Shown piece by piece: positions 42,500 to 51,836 of a stretch of DNA of 64,000 nucleotides. Source of the stretch: Amycolatopsis sp. NBRC 101858 (lineage in GTDB: Bacteria > Actinomycetota > Actinomycetes > Mycobacteriales > Pseudonocardiaceae); contig NZ_BSTD01000002.1 of assembly GCF_030269325.1 (NCBI RefSeq), positions 1,736,001-1,800,000 of the forward strand. The letters are read 5' to 3'. A program made the translations under genes and the position numbers. Below the pieces are notes generated by a model. That model was given only the letters and a program-made list of their open reading frames with translations. It was not told the DNA's origin and searched no databases. Position 1 is the stretch's first letter; each line of letters opens with the position of its first letter.

Positions 42500-43443
42500 G
42501 AGCCGAAAACGGCCGGAGCCCGGGAAAGCTCGCCTCGGCGTGCCAGCCGCGCCAGTTCGCGTGCCAGGGGGTTGTCGGGCTCTCGCGGCGGTTCGACGGG
42601 CGCCGGTTCACTCCCGGACGGGAGGGGCTCCGGCCTCGACAGCTCGAGGGCGTCCCCCATCGGCAGTGGGCTCGCGCCGGCGATCTTGGTGCGCACTCGC
42701 ACGAAGTCCGGCCGGTCGAGGAGCACCCGATCGGCGGCCGCCGGGGCCCGGCCGAGTTCGGCGCGCACCGCACCGCACCCCGAGATCCGCCCGGTACCAG
42801 CGCACAACAGGATGCCCAGCCGGTGAAGCAGGCTGTCCAGTGCGTGGAAGTGCTGCCCCGTCTCGGCGTCGAAACACCGCGCCAGCAGGTCCGAGATGAG
42901 TGCCGCGACCGGCGCGGGCACATGGGCCAGCCGGATCACCAGCTCGGCCGTCGAGCCGGCCGGGACAGCCGACCAGAACTTCTTGATCACGACCGCCAGC
43001 GAGCCGAAGATGTCACAGCTCTCCGGCCGCCAGGCCGCCGCGATGACGTCCCACTCCGACGGGCTGAAGGACTCTTTCGGCGAGCCGACGTCCAGCCACT
43101 CCGCGTCCACGGCGGCGTCCCGGTCCCTGGGCCGCGTCCGCTCGCCGCCCGTGGACGATTCGTCGACGGGCAGCCCGGACGTCTTCCAGCGCGGCGTTTC
43201 CCCGTTGGGAGCGTCCCACCACACCTTGACCGTCGGCGCCGCTTCGCCGGCGGCGCCACCGCCCTGGGCCGGATTGCACGTGGGGCACGTGCCGCCCGCC
43301 ACGCGCAGCACCACGTATTCCCGCGAAACGACTTCCGCTGCATACTCGGTGCCGCACCCCGTGCACCGGCCGTCGAATCCGGCCGCCAGCCGGCCACGGG
43401 GTCCGGTCCGCTGCGCCACCGCGGTGCGGTACGTCATCGCCAT
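42496..43443 (-). CDS. Zinc-ribbon protein heading CBASS-like locus 2, unknown function
   Basis: A 315-residue protein. An N-terminal four-Cys ribbon (CTGC ... CPTC, about 28-60) is followed by a polar linker, and a mostly helical, Ala/Leu-rich domain (about 115-260). No enzyme motif is recognised. The ATG at 43443 follows GGGAGATTCGATC; the frame stays open for ~300 codons upstream, but that stretch is the antisense-like shadow of the STAND gene. Its end overlaps the E2-E1-JAB gene (ATGA). It could be the effector or an adaptor of locus 2, which otherwise lacks one; this is a guess from position. Confidence 0.75.
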   Translation of the reverse strand: MAMTYRTAVAQRTGPRGRLAAGFDGRCTGCGTEYAAEVVSREYVVLRVAGGTCPTCNPAQGGGAAGEAAPTVKVWWDAPNGETPRWKTSGLPVDESSTGGERTRPRDRDAAVDAEWLDVGSPKESFSPSEWDVIAAAWRPESCDIFGSLAVVIKKFWSAVPAGSTAELVIRLAHVPAPVAALISDLLARCFDAETGQHFHALDSLLHRLGILLCAGTGRISGCGAVRAELGRAPAAADRVLLDRPDFVRVRTKIAGASPLPMGDALELSRPEPLPSGSEPAPVEPPREPDNPLARELARLARRGELSRAPAVFGS

Positions 43444-43535
43444 GATCGAATCTCCCGTATCCGGAGCGCCGGGACTTCGGACCTTACCGTGACGGGAATA
43501 CGTTGTCCGGTACGGAAAAAATTGTCCTCGAACTG

Positions 43536-46500
43536 TCAAGTCCGCGGCGGTGCACCCGGAACATCGTCGGTGAGGGGCAGGATCAGCTTCGGCAAGGTGC
43601 CGTGGCCGGCCTCCCGGGAACGGACGCGGATGTCGTCGTGGATCTGCTGCTCCACACCGGACGGCAGCTTCTCGTGCACCAGGTCGGCCAGCCGAGGCCG
43701 TAGCTGGGCGAAGTTCTCCTGAGCGGCCGCGGAGACGAGGATCCGGGCGAGCGTCCGGGGCAGCTGCGGGACCTGACGCAGCAGCTCCTGCTGGACGTCG
43801 AGCGGGCTCCAGCGGAACAACATGCGCAGCGCGGAACGCAGCTTGTTGGCCAGCGCGTTTTCCTGCTTTTCCGACAGCTGGGCGTCGGCGGCGGCCGCGA
43901 CGCGCAGCAGCACCTCGACCGCGGATTCCGGCTCCCCTTGCCGCGCGAACCTCGTGATCAGGTTGCCGAGGACCGCGAAGCTGTCGACATCGGAGGGCGC
44001 GGCCGCCGCAACGTCGAACACCTCGTCGAGGTCCAGTTCGGCCGTCGAGCCACCCCGGCAGGTCAGCCTCAGCCAGGCGGAGCGGGCGATCCTGGCGACG
44101 TGCCCGGCCTGCCGTCCACCCGGTCCGACGACGGTGGCGGACGCCGGATCCACTTCGAACAACCGCCGCAGCATCCCGTCGACCGCACCGAACCCGGCCT
44201 TCCCGTCCAGCGCCACGTCGACGGCCAGTTCGAGGACGTTCCCGCGGGCCGCCTGGACGGTTGTCGCGCGGAAGCGCGCGGCGAGCGTCGGCTGGTCTGG
44301 GGCGTCGACCGATCCGGCCCGGTAGAGGCGACGCCACAGGCTAGCGGCCTCTTTCTGCTGCGTCCCGCTGCCGGCGAACAGCAGCTCGACAAGTTCACCG
44401 AGCGTCGCGGAGTAGCCGCGGAGCTCCGCGAGCAGTTCGCCGTCCAGATCCTTCACGACCTCCGCCAACGGCTGCGCGGCCTGCCGGCGCACCGAAAGCT
44501 CGACGAGCAGCCGGAGCAAGCCCGGGAAGCGGCCGAGGTGGGGCACGAGGTCGTAGCTGACGTTCTGCTGTCCGATCGGCGAAAGCACGCCGACGTCGGC
44601 TTTCACGCGCTCGAGCGCGGCCTGGGCGATGGGTTGGCCGCCGACGGCGGCCGGGATCAGCAGGACCGCCAGGCCGTCGTCGTCGAGCCAGTCGGCCACG
44701 CGTCCGGCCGGCCGGACGCCGTCAACGAGCATCGCCAACTGCCGCGGTTCGAGCTTGGCGTCACGGAGCGCCTGGCGGGCGGCGTGTGCCAGCCGTTGCG
44801 GGCCCTCGGCCAGGCTGTTCCCCGGCGCGGGAAGGCCGTCAAGCAGCTCGGTGATCATCGGGACGGCGGCGACGGCCGGGGCCTCGCCGCGCGCCGCGGC
44901 ACGCAGCAGCGGCAGAAACAGCCAGCCGAGCGCGAACGGGGCCGCCCCGCTCAGGCCGCGCAGCCGCGTCATCGTCCTCGTGACGAGCTCCCGGCCGAGC
45001 GCACCCGTCGTGATGAGCTCGGCCAGCGCCTGCAGCCGCGCGTCGGCGAGGACGTCCCGGCTGTCCCGCTCCAGGCGCGCGCAGACGTCCTCGAGCGTCG
45101 CCAGCCACCAGTCGTCCAGGCTCGGCGAGAGCTCGTCGAGCCGAGTCCGCCACTCGAGGACCTCGATGCGCCCGAGTGCTCGTCGCATCTCCGAAGCGGC
45201 CGCGTCGTGGTTTTCCTGCGAGCGCACGATCCGGCCCCGGAAGGCCGCCGCGGTGGCGGGCGATCCCAGCACCGGCCAGTTTTCGGCGACGAGTTCGACG
45301 ACGCGGCAGGGCACGGCGCGATGCGTCTTCCGGTCGATCGTGGCGTCGAACAGAGCGAGCAGCTCCTCCCCCGCCCACGCGGAGTTCGCCGGCGCGGCGG
45401 CGACCAGCACCCGGGCGAGCAGCTGCACCATCCCGGCGGGATCGTTCTTCCAGGACAGCACCACCGCGACGCAGTCCAGCCGGCGCAACGCCGCGACGAC
45501 GAGGGCCGGGCTGCGCGCGCTCAACCGTTCGAGGGCTTCCAGCACCGACTTGCGCACGGACTCGTCCCGCTGCCAGACCCGTTCCAGCATCGCGATCTGC
45601 AGGCCGGTGTCCGCCTTGGCCACCGTCGGTATCGTCTGCGTGTACCGCCGGAGGGCAGCGGTGTCGGCGATCTCGATCAGCCGTTCGGTGGTGTCGGCGA
45701 GTGCGGGCCGGTGCGCGAGAACGCCGAGCGCGATCCGCTGCAGCAGCGGCACGCCGGCTTCGGCCAGGCCGGCCAGGATCTCGGCCGCGGCGTCCGCACA
45801 GAGCGGGTCGTCGACCGCGAGGATCAGAGCCTGCTCGGCCACCGCGCCGACGAACAGATCGTCCGCGTGCTCCCGGAGGTGCCCGGTGAGGAAGTCCAGT
45901 GCGCGTACCCCGTCCCGCGCCAGCAGGCCTCTGGAGGCCGCGTACTCGAACATCGTCTGGTGGAAGAACCGGACGGCGTCACCGGAGCGGGCCAGCACGC
46001 CGCGGTGCGCGAGAGTCGTGACCTCGGCCCAGACGACCGACCGGTCGGCTTCGCCCCGAGGGTCCCGACCGGCCGCCACCTCGGCGACGGAGTGGACCAG
46101 CACTCGCTCGCCGAGCTCGACCAGTCCGGCCACGAGCAGCGCGATCCCGGCGTTCTCGGCCGTCGAGGAGAGATCCGCACCGTCCGCGACCGCGAGCTCC
46201 CCGCGTCGGTCCGTGTGGACCCGCCGCTCCCAGTAGGTCTCGTACAGGCTCGCCACATCGTGTTCCAGCACCGGGAAATCCGGGGTGTACAGCTCGAACA
46301 ACAGGCGCAGCTTCAACGGGTTCAGCACGACTTCGCGGATGGTCAAGCCACGGGCGGACGCGCGGACGATCGCGTCGACCTTCTCCTCGGGGGAACCGGG
46401 CGGTGCGTCCGGGCAGAAGACCGCCACGTGCGCGGCCACGGCCGTCGGCAGTTCTTCGTCGTCGTAAGGCCCCAGGACGACGGTGCGGAACGCCGCTGCG

Positions 46501-49500
46501 GGCAGCGTCCGCGCCTCCTCCGGGCGAGAGGTGACGACGAGTTCGGCACCCGCAGTGGCAATCGCGTCGCAGAGGTCGAGGAAGTCTTGGCGCTGCCGCT
46601 CGTCGTGGAGGAGAAGGTCGACCGTGTCGACGAGGTACACGGGAATGTGGCTACGGGAGCGCGCCAGCTCGGCGGCCGCGACCAGCGCGTCGATCGTGAC
46701 CCGCGCCTGATGCCCGGCACCGGAGGTCAGCCAGGACGAGTCGAACAGATAGGCGTCAGTCCCGGTGCCGGCGGTGAATTCCGTGTACAACGCCCACAGG
46801 AGGCTGCTCTTACCCTCGCCGGCCGCCCCCTGCACGAGCACCGGCTTGTCGTAACCGTCGTCTCGGAGCAGCGCGACGACCCGGGAGTGCTCGGTTCTCC
46901 GTACGTGGAGCCCGGTGCTGAGCCGGTGGCGTACGCCGTCGACGCCCTGGCCAGCTGCGACGTCGAGCTCGGTTGCCAGACGGTCGGAGAGCATCCGCAG
47001 GCTATGCGCCACGGACCGGCCGGCAGCCGACTCGAGCTCGCCGGCCTTCAGGCGAGCGCGCACCTGGGCGGCGTTCGGGTCGTCGAGCTCGTCGAAGATT
47101 TCGAGCGCTTCGAGGTACTTGAGACGCGCCTCGCCGTCGTTCGGGTCCTGGGCGGCGAGCACGTCCCCCAGGCCCAGCAGCGTGAAGGCGAGCCCGTACC
47201 GGTCGATCGCGCGACGCGCCGCCTCCGCCGCCCGGTACGCGGCCACGGCTTCTTCGCGCTCCCCCAGCTTCGCGAGCACGCCCGCCAGGTTGTTGACCGC
47301 CCACGCGCGACCGTGTTCGTCGCCCAGGTCGTCGAACGTGGCTACGGACTGCCGGGCGTGGTCCAGCGCCGCCGGCAGGTTGTCCAAGGCCAGGTGGATG
47401 CCACCCAGCAGGTTCGCAGCTCTGGCCCGGCCGTGCTGAAGCTCGGTCGACTCGAACAGCGAGAGAGCGGTGGTGGCGCACTGGAGCGCCGGCTCGAGTT
47501 CGCCCGCCTCGCGGTAAGCCTGAGCGAGATGCAGGTTCGCCTGAGCCTCCCCGGCCGCGTCCCCCGACTCCTGGAAAGCCGTCAACGCCTCACGAAGGGC
47601 TTGGAAAGCGTCCTCGATCCGCCGTCGTTCCCGGTAGGCGACCCCGAGCCCGTCGCACAACCAGGCCCCCGCCTCGCGTTCGCCGGACGCCCGCGCGGCT
47701 TTCAGCCCCGTTTCCTGGACCTCGATCCAGGTGGCCCACGGTTTGCGACTGAAGAAATACGCCGACGGGGCGAGCGCCAACCGCCACGTCAGCTCGCGTT
47801 CGTCCTGTTCCCAGGCGGCGCGCGTCACCGCGGCCAGGTTCACGAGCTCGGCCTGGAACCACATCTCCGCGGCGGCGGCATCCCCCGGCTCGGCCGGAAC
47901 GGGCGCGGAGCCCGGAATCCGCGGGCGCCAGCCGTCGAGAACCCGATCGTTGGCTTCGGCGGTCTCGCGGAACCAGCCGGCCACGCGGCGCAGTGCGGCG
48001 TACCTTTCCTCGGCGGATTCATCCCGATGGGCGCACTTCGCCGCGTAGGCCCGGACGAGGTCGTGGAACCGATACCGGCCTGGGCCCGCCGATTCCAGGA
48101 GATGCGCGTCGAGCAGCGTCCGGATCCCCGCCCGGTCGCCGGCGACGACGTCCGCAGCCGCGCGCGAAAGGGTCGGCCCCGGATAGGTACCCAGCAGCCG
48201 GAACGTCCGTCGCGCCTCGGCCGGCAACGCGTCGTAGGAAAGCTTGAAGGCGGCCGCCACCGATGCCGTGGAGTCGTTCCCCTCGGTCAGGGTGCCGAGC
48301 AGCTCGGTTTCGAGCTCGGCGATGAAGTCGGCGAACTCGTCGGGCGAAGCGCCCTCCAGCCGCGCGGCCGCGATGCAGAGGGCGAGCGGGTGGTACCCGC
48401 AGAGCCGGGCCAGCTTCGCGACCAGCGGACCGGCGCCTTCGTCCGCGGCGTTGTCCAGCAGGGTGATCGCGTCACCCGGCGGCAATACGTCGAGCACGAG
48501 CCGACGCGCCCCCATCTGGGCCACCAGGCTGCGCATCTCCGATCGGCTCGTCGCCAGGACACCGCACGTGGACGAGCCGGGCACCAGTGGACGGACCTGG
48601 TCGGCGTTGCGCGCATTGTCCAGCACCACGAGGTACCGGCGGCCGTGCAGGCAGGAGCGGTAGCGCCGGACCGCGCCGTCGAGATCCTTGGGGATCGACG
48701 TTTCCGGCACGCCGAGATCGCGCAAGAGCCCGCCGAGCACCTCGGCCGGGTCGGCCGGCAGGCCGGCCGGGTCGAAGCCCCGGAGGTCGGTGTAGAGCAC
48801 TCCGTCGGGGAACCGGTCGGCGGCCAGGCGCGCGCACCTCGCGACGAGCGCGGTCTTGCCGATCCCCGCCACGCCGGTGACCAGCGCGATCTTCGGCGTC
48901 TCGTCACCACCGGAGAGGATCGCGTCGAGCTCGGCCAGTTCCTTCTCACGCCCGGTGAAGCGCGCGTGCGTGGGCGGGAGCTGCTGGGGAGGCAGCACCG
49001 CCGGCTTGTGGTCGTGGATGTGGAGGGCGCCGATCGAGCCGGCCTGCACCACCGTGCCCGCGGTTCCGGAAACTTCGTTCCGCACCGATGGCGGCTGCGG
49101 GTCCGGTACCGGAACGAGCATCGCCTTGGCCTCGACGACGGCGGGAAGAGGCTGGTTCGGCCGCGACCACGCGAGCCCGAGGGTCGTCGCGATGAGGGCG
49201 CATTCGATGTCCAGCCCGCGACCCGCGGTGCCCAGTTCGGTGAGATGTCCGCGCAGCTCGGACAGGGCGTCCTTGGCCAACGACAGCCGGGCGTGCTTCG
49301 CCGGATCACTCGCGTCCGCTTCGGCGGTCAGCTTCCCGACCTGGCGCAGGGCAAGCATCAGGTCGTCGACCTGCTGACGCAGCTCGGTTCTCGACCGCAG
49401 GGTGTGCTCGCGGTCGCCAGCGTACAAAGTTATCGACCTTCGCTCTTCACTCACCACGACCACCGGCTTGCCGGTCTCCTTGGCGTACCGCGAAGCGAAG

Positions 49501-49817
49501 AGGTGCCGGGTCCCGCCGGCGGTCACGGCGATCTGTGACCGCGGCCGCAGGACCACGCGTTCCATGAGGATCAGTTTCAGATCCGCGGTGACCACCGTGG
49601 CATTGTCGTTGCGCGCGGCGCGCCCGATCTCCTCGACGGTGAGCGGGAGGTCTACCTGGATGCCTCCTTCCACGAAGGCGGCATCCTGTTCGTCATACCC
49701 CACCACGACGGTCGTGCCGAGGCCCTGTTCACGAACGAGCTCGACGCCTTCGCGCAACACGGTCCGGAAGGCCAGCAGGGCACGCAGATCCGCAGGCGGC
49801 TCCTCGCTGCTGGTCAC
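43536..49817 (-). CDS. Giant DisA/DAC-like cyclase - STAND - TPR - second STAND protein
   Basis: A 2093-residue protein. Residues 15-140 resemble the diadenylate cyclase domain of DisA: VVVGYDEQDAAFVEGG, NDNATVV in place of the D-G-A motif, GTRHLFA in place of the R-H-R motif, and ITLYAGDREHTL, so cyclase activity may be altered or lost. Residues 247-268 hold a RHIM/BASS-like motif (SGTAGTVVQAGSIGALHIHD). An NB-ARC/STAND ATPase follows (Walker A GVAGIGKT 315-322, Walker B YLVVLDNA), TPR repeats (about 770-910), a second P-loop (GAAGEGKSSLL, near 995) with VYLVDTVDLLL, and ~1000 residues of helical repeats. GTG 49817 overlaps the previous stop. Likely an NLR-like sensor using nucleotide signalling. 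Confidence 0.85.
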   Translation of the reverse strand: MTSSEEPPADLRALLAFRTVLREGVELVREQGLGTTVVVGYDEQDAAFVEGGIQVDLPLTVEEIGRAARNDNATVVTADLKLILMERVVLRPRSQIAVTAGGTRHLFASRYAKETGKPVVVVSEERRSITLYAGDREHTLRSRTELRQQVDDLMLALRQVGKLTAEADASDPAKHARLSLAKDALSELRGHLTELGTAGRGLDIECALIATTLGLAWSRPNQPLPAVVEAKAMLVPVPDPQPPSVRNEVSGTAGTVVQAGSIGALHIHDHKPAVLPPQQLPPTHARFTGREKELAELDAILSGGDETPKIALVTGVAGIGKTALVARCARLAADRFPDGVLYTDLRGFDPAGLPADPAEVLGGLLRDLGVPETSIPKDLDGAVRRYRSCLHGRRYLVVLDNARNADQVRPLVPGSSTCGVLATSRSEMRSLVAQMGARRLVLDVLPPGDAITLLDNAADEGAGPLVAKLARLCGYHPLALCIAAARLEGASPDEFADFIAELETELLGTLTEGNDSTASVAAAFKLSYDALPAEARRTFRLLGTYPGPTLSRAAADVVAGDRAGIRTLLDAHLLESAGPGRYRFHDLVRAYAAKCAHRDESAEERYAALRRVAGWFRETAEANDRVLDGWRPRIPGSAPVPAEPGDAAAAEMWFQAELVNLAAVTRAAWEQDERELTWRLALAPSAYFFSRKPWATWIEVQETGLKAARASGEREAGAWLCDGLGVAYRERRRIEDAFQALREALTAFQESGDAAGEAQANLHLAQAYREAGELEPALQCATTALSLFESTELQHGRARAANLLGGIHLALDNLPAALDHARQSVATFDDLGDEHGRAWAVNNLAGVLAKLGEREEAVAAYRAAEAARRAIDRYGLAFTLLGLGDVLAAQDPNDGEARLKYLEALEIFDELDDPNAAQVRARLKAGELESAAGRSVAHSLRMLSDRLATELDVAAGQGVDGVRHRLSTGLHVRRTEHSRVVALLRDDGYDKPVLVQGAAGEGKSSLLWALYTEFTAGTGTDAYLFDSSWLTSGAGHQARVTIDALVAAAELARSRSHIPVYLVDTVDLLLHDERQRQDFLDLCDAIATAGAELVVTSRPEEARTLPAAAFRTVVLGPYDDEELPTAVAAHVAVFCPDAPPGSPEEKVDAIVRASARGLTIREVVLNPLKLRLLFELYTPDFPVLEHDVASLYETYWERRVHTDRRGELAVADGADLSSTAENAGIALLVAGLVELGERVLVHSVAEVAAGRDPRGEADRSVVWAEVTTLAHRGVLARSGDAVRFFHQTMFEYAASRGLLARDGVRALDFLTGHLREHADDLFVGAVAEQALILAVDDPLCADAAAEILAGLAEAGVPLLQRIALGVLAHRPALADTTERLIEIADTAALRRYTQTIPTVAKADTGLQIAMLERVWQRDESVRKSVLEALERLSARSPALVVAALRRLDCVAVVLSWKNDPAGMVQLLARVLVAAAPANSAWAGEELLALFDATIDRKTHRAVPCRVVELVAENWPVLGSPATAAAFRGRIVRSQENHDAAASEMRRALGRIEVLEWRTRLDELSPSLDDWWLATLEDVCARLERDSRDVLADARLQALAELITTGALGRELVTRTMTRLRGLSGAAPFALGWLFLPLLRAAARGEAPAVAAVPMITELLDGLPAPGNSLAEGPQRLAHAARQALRDAKLEPRQLAMLVDGVRPAGRVADWLDDDGLAVLLIPAAVGGQPIAQAALERVKADVGVLSPIGQQNVSYDLVPHLGRFPGLLRLLVELSVRRQAAQPLAEVVKDLDGELLAELRGYSATLGELVELLFAGSGTQQKEAASLWRRLYRAGSVDAPDQPTLAARFRATTVQAARGNVLELAVDVALDGKAGFGAVDGMLRRLFEVDPASATVVGPGGRQAGHVARIARSAWLRLTCRGGSTAELDLDEVFDVAAAAPSDVDSFAVLGNLITRFARQGEPESAVEVLLRVAAAADAQLSEKQENALANKLRSALRMLFRWSPLDVQQELLRQVPQLPRTLARILVSAAAQENFAQLRPRLADLVHEKLPSGVEQQIHDDIRVRSREAGHGTLPKLILPLTDDVPGAPPRT

Positions 49818-51648
49818 GTCACCTCCGAACCCACGGCGGGGTGTCGGAATTCTATGCCACGATCAACCGGGGCATCGAGTCCCTTGTGGCTTCGGCGAGC
49901 ATCAGCTACCCGTTCCGGCGGTCCGGCTCCGGTCAGTCCCTTCGCCATCGACGCGATGCCCGCGCGGATCGACTGCTCATCCGCGATCAACTGCCGCTCG
50001 TCCTGCTGTCCCGGGCACGCCAATGCCGACAACGCCCCCGCCGCGGCCGTTCCCAAGCCGCGCACGATGATCCGGACGCCCTGTACGCAGAGCTCGCGGG
50101 CCAGGGCGATCGCACGCTCGCGGTCGCCCACGTCGCCATCCCCGAAGACGCACAGCACGCGGTTGCCCGGCGGGGGGGAGCCAGGTCGCGACGGGCCAGT
50201 TCGAGCGCCGGCACCAGGTCGGTTCCGCCGTGGGACGACGCCGCCGCGAGGCTGTCCGTCAGTTCGACGCGGGGTGTGCCGGCCGGGGCGTAGGCCGAGA
50301 CTTCGTGGTTCCACAACACCAAACCGCAGTCGGTAGCGCGCGGCGAACGCCTCCGCCAGGAATTGCCCGCCTCCCGCGATCGCCTGGGGCAGTCGGTCGG
50401 TGAGGTCGCCGTGGAGCACGCGGCGGTTGTCGGCCACCTCGGCCGACGGCAGCGCGCCCGCCTGCTCGTAGACCTGCACGCGGACTGCGTCCTGGCTGTC
50501 GACCACTGTGTAGAAGCCGATCGTCGCGGTAGCCGGCAGCGGCACGTTGCGGTGCACGACGTGGACCACCGCCTGCCGCGTTCCGCTCGGGTCGTGGCCG
50601 TCCTCGACCAGGATCCCGAAGCTGCAGGGGCGGACGACCGCGTGGTCGGGGTCCACCAGGCTCGGTCTCCGGCCCAGGCGCTCCTCGATCGCCTGGGCGA
50701 TGGCCGGCATCCGGCTCGCTCCGCCGACCAGGACCACCTCATGGACCCGCAGCACGCCCTTGTCCGCGGCGGCGGACAGCAGCCGCTCGACGATGGCGAG
50801 CGTCCGCCCGACCAGGTCTGCGCCGAGCCGCTCCAAGGTCGTCCGGTCGAACGGCACCGTCACGCGTCGCCCGGCGCAGTACAGGGAGACCGGACGGGAG
50901 GTCCCGTTCGCTCAGGTCCTTCTTGGCCTGTTCGGCGGCCGACCGCACCTCGTGCGGGAATCGCCTTCGTACGGGTCGACGTCGGGTGCCGCGTTCGAGA
51001 AGTTCTCGAGGAGGAATTCCGCGATCCGGTCGTCCCAGTCGGCTCCGCTCAACCGGCTGTCACCGTCGGTCACCACGACCTGAGCACCGTCCCGGCCGAC
51101 ACGCAGGACCGTCGTGTCGAACGTGCCGCCGCCGAGGTCGTACACGAGCACGATGCTGCCGGGCCGCGCGGTGACGCCGTAGTGCAGCGCGGCCGCGACC
51201 GGTTCGCTGAGCAGCTCAAGCACTTCGATCCCGGCGAGCCGGGCCGCCTGGAACGTCGCCTCTCGCTCCCGGGCGCCGAAGTAGGCCGGCACCGTGATGA
51301 CGGCCTGGACGGCGTCGCCGTCACTTACGCCGAGGTGACGACGGGCGTCCTGGACCAGACTCCGCAGGATGAGGGCCGACACCGACTCCGGCGTGTGCGC
51401 CACGTCGTAGAAGAGCAGTTCGAACTCCTCCCCCATCCGGCGTTTGACCAGGCCCACCGGGTTGTCCGGATCGACCGTGGCGGCGTCGCGAGCCGCGGCG
51501 CCGACGAGTGCCGCCGTGGCCGAATCGAAGTACACGTCCGACGGCATCGTCAACTCGCCGAGGAGGTTGGCACGACCGTGGGCCGCCCGTCCGGGCCGGG
51601 GACGGCAACGGCCGAGAACGTCGTGCCGAGATCGATGCCGGCGATCAC
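49814..51648 (-). pseudogene. Frameshifted Hsp70 - vWA fusion
   Basis: The pieces of one Hsp70-like gene are spread over frames: IAGIDLGTTFSAVAVPGPDG from the GTG at 51648; YDLGGGTFDTTV and the rest of the nucleotide-binding domain (51553-50960); EVRSAAEQAKKDLSERDL; VPFDRTTLERLGADLV with VVLVGGASRMPAI; then a vWA-like part (LVLWNHEVSAYAPAGTPRVE, GGTDLVPALELA, VLCVFGDGDVGDRERAIALA). Frame changes fall near 51557, 50955, 50895, 50320 and in a G7 run at 50171-50177. The flanking genes overlap its predicted ends by 4 nt, so it belongs to the operon. Five indels favour a dead gene, but homopolymer sequence error is possible. Confidence 0.7.
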
Positions 51649-51836
51649 ATGGCGCTCCAGTCCAGGCTGGTCCACACGTGGCGCACGTGCGCGGCCCAGG
51701 ACAGCAGTTCCTGCCACCAGCCGGCGAACTCGCCGGCGACCACCAGGGCCGTCACGGCGAGCAGGGACAGCACCACCGCAATCAGCACCACGCGGTAGGT
51801 GACGTACGCGGGCGGCAGGCCTTTGAACGCGCTCAC
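51645..51836 (-). CDS. Small single-helix membrane protein
   Basis: A 63-residue protein: short N-terminal segment (MSAFKGLPPAYVTYR), one membrane helix (about 16-36) and an amphipathic Trp-rich tail (GWWQELLSWAAHVRHVWTSL). Start and stop overlap the neighbouring genes by 4 nt each, which supports its reality despite its size. The Trp-rich tail suggests membrane-surface contact. It may anchor the GTPase or the Hsp70-vWA partner at the membrane; no family is known to me. Confidence 0.65.
   Translation of the reverse strand: MSAFKGLPPAYVTYRVVLIAVVLSLLAVTALVVAGEFAGWWQELLSWAAHVRHVWTSLDWSAM

Noticed and set aside
43444..43535. TTGACA hexamer in the 92-bp gap as a promoter for locus 2
   Set aside because: TTGACA is present on the minus strand (43534-43539) but no convincing -10 element lies 16-19 bp away, so it was not annotated.
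43444..44337. Upstream extension of the locus 2 zinc-ribbon gene to 44337
   Set aside because: The extension overlaps the STAND gene in another frame and is Arg/Gly-rich; GGGAGATTCGATC directly before the ATG at 43443 marks the real start.
43938..49538. An 1866-codon open frame on the plus strand
   Set aside because: It is the antisense shadow of the STAND gene; its translation is Arg/Gln/His-rich without domains, while the minus frame has clear ATPase motifs.
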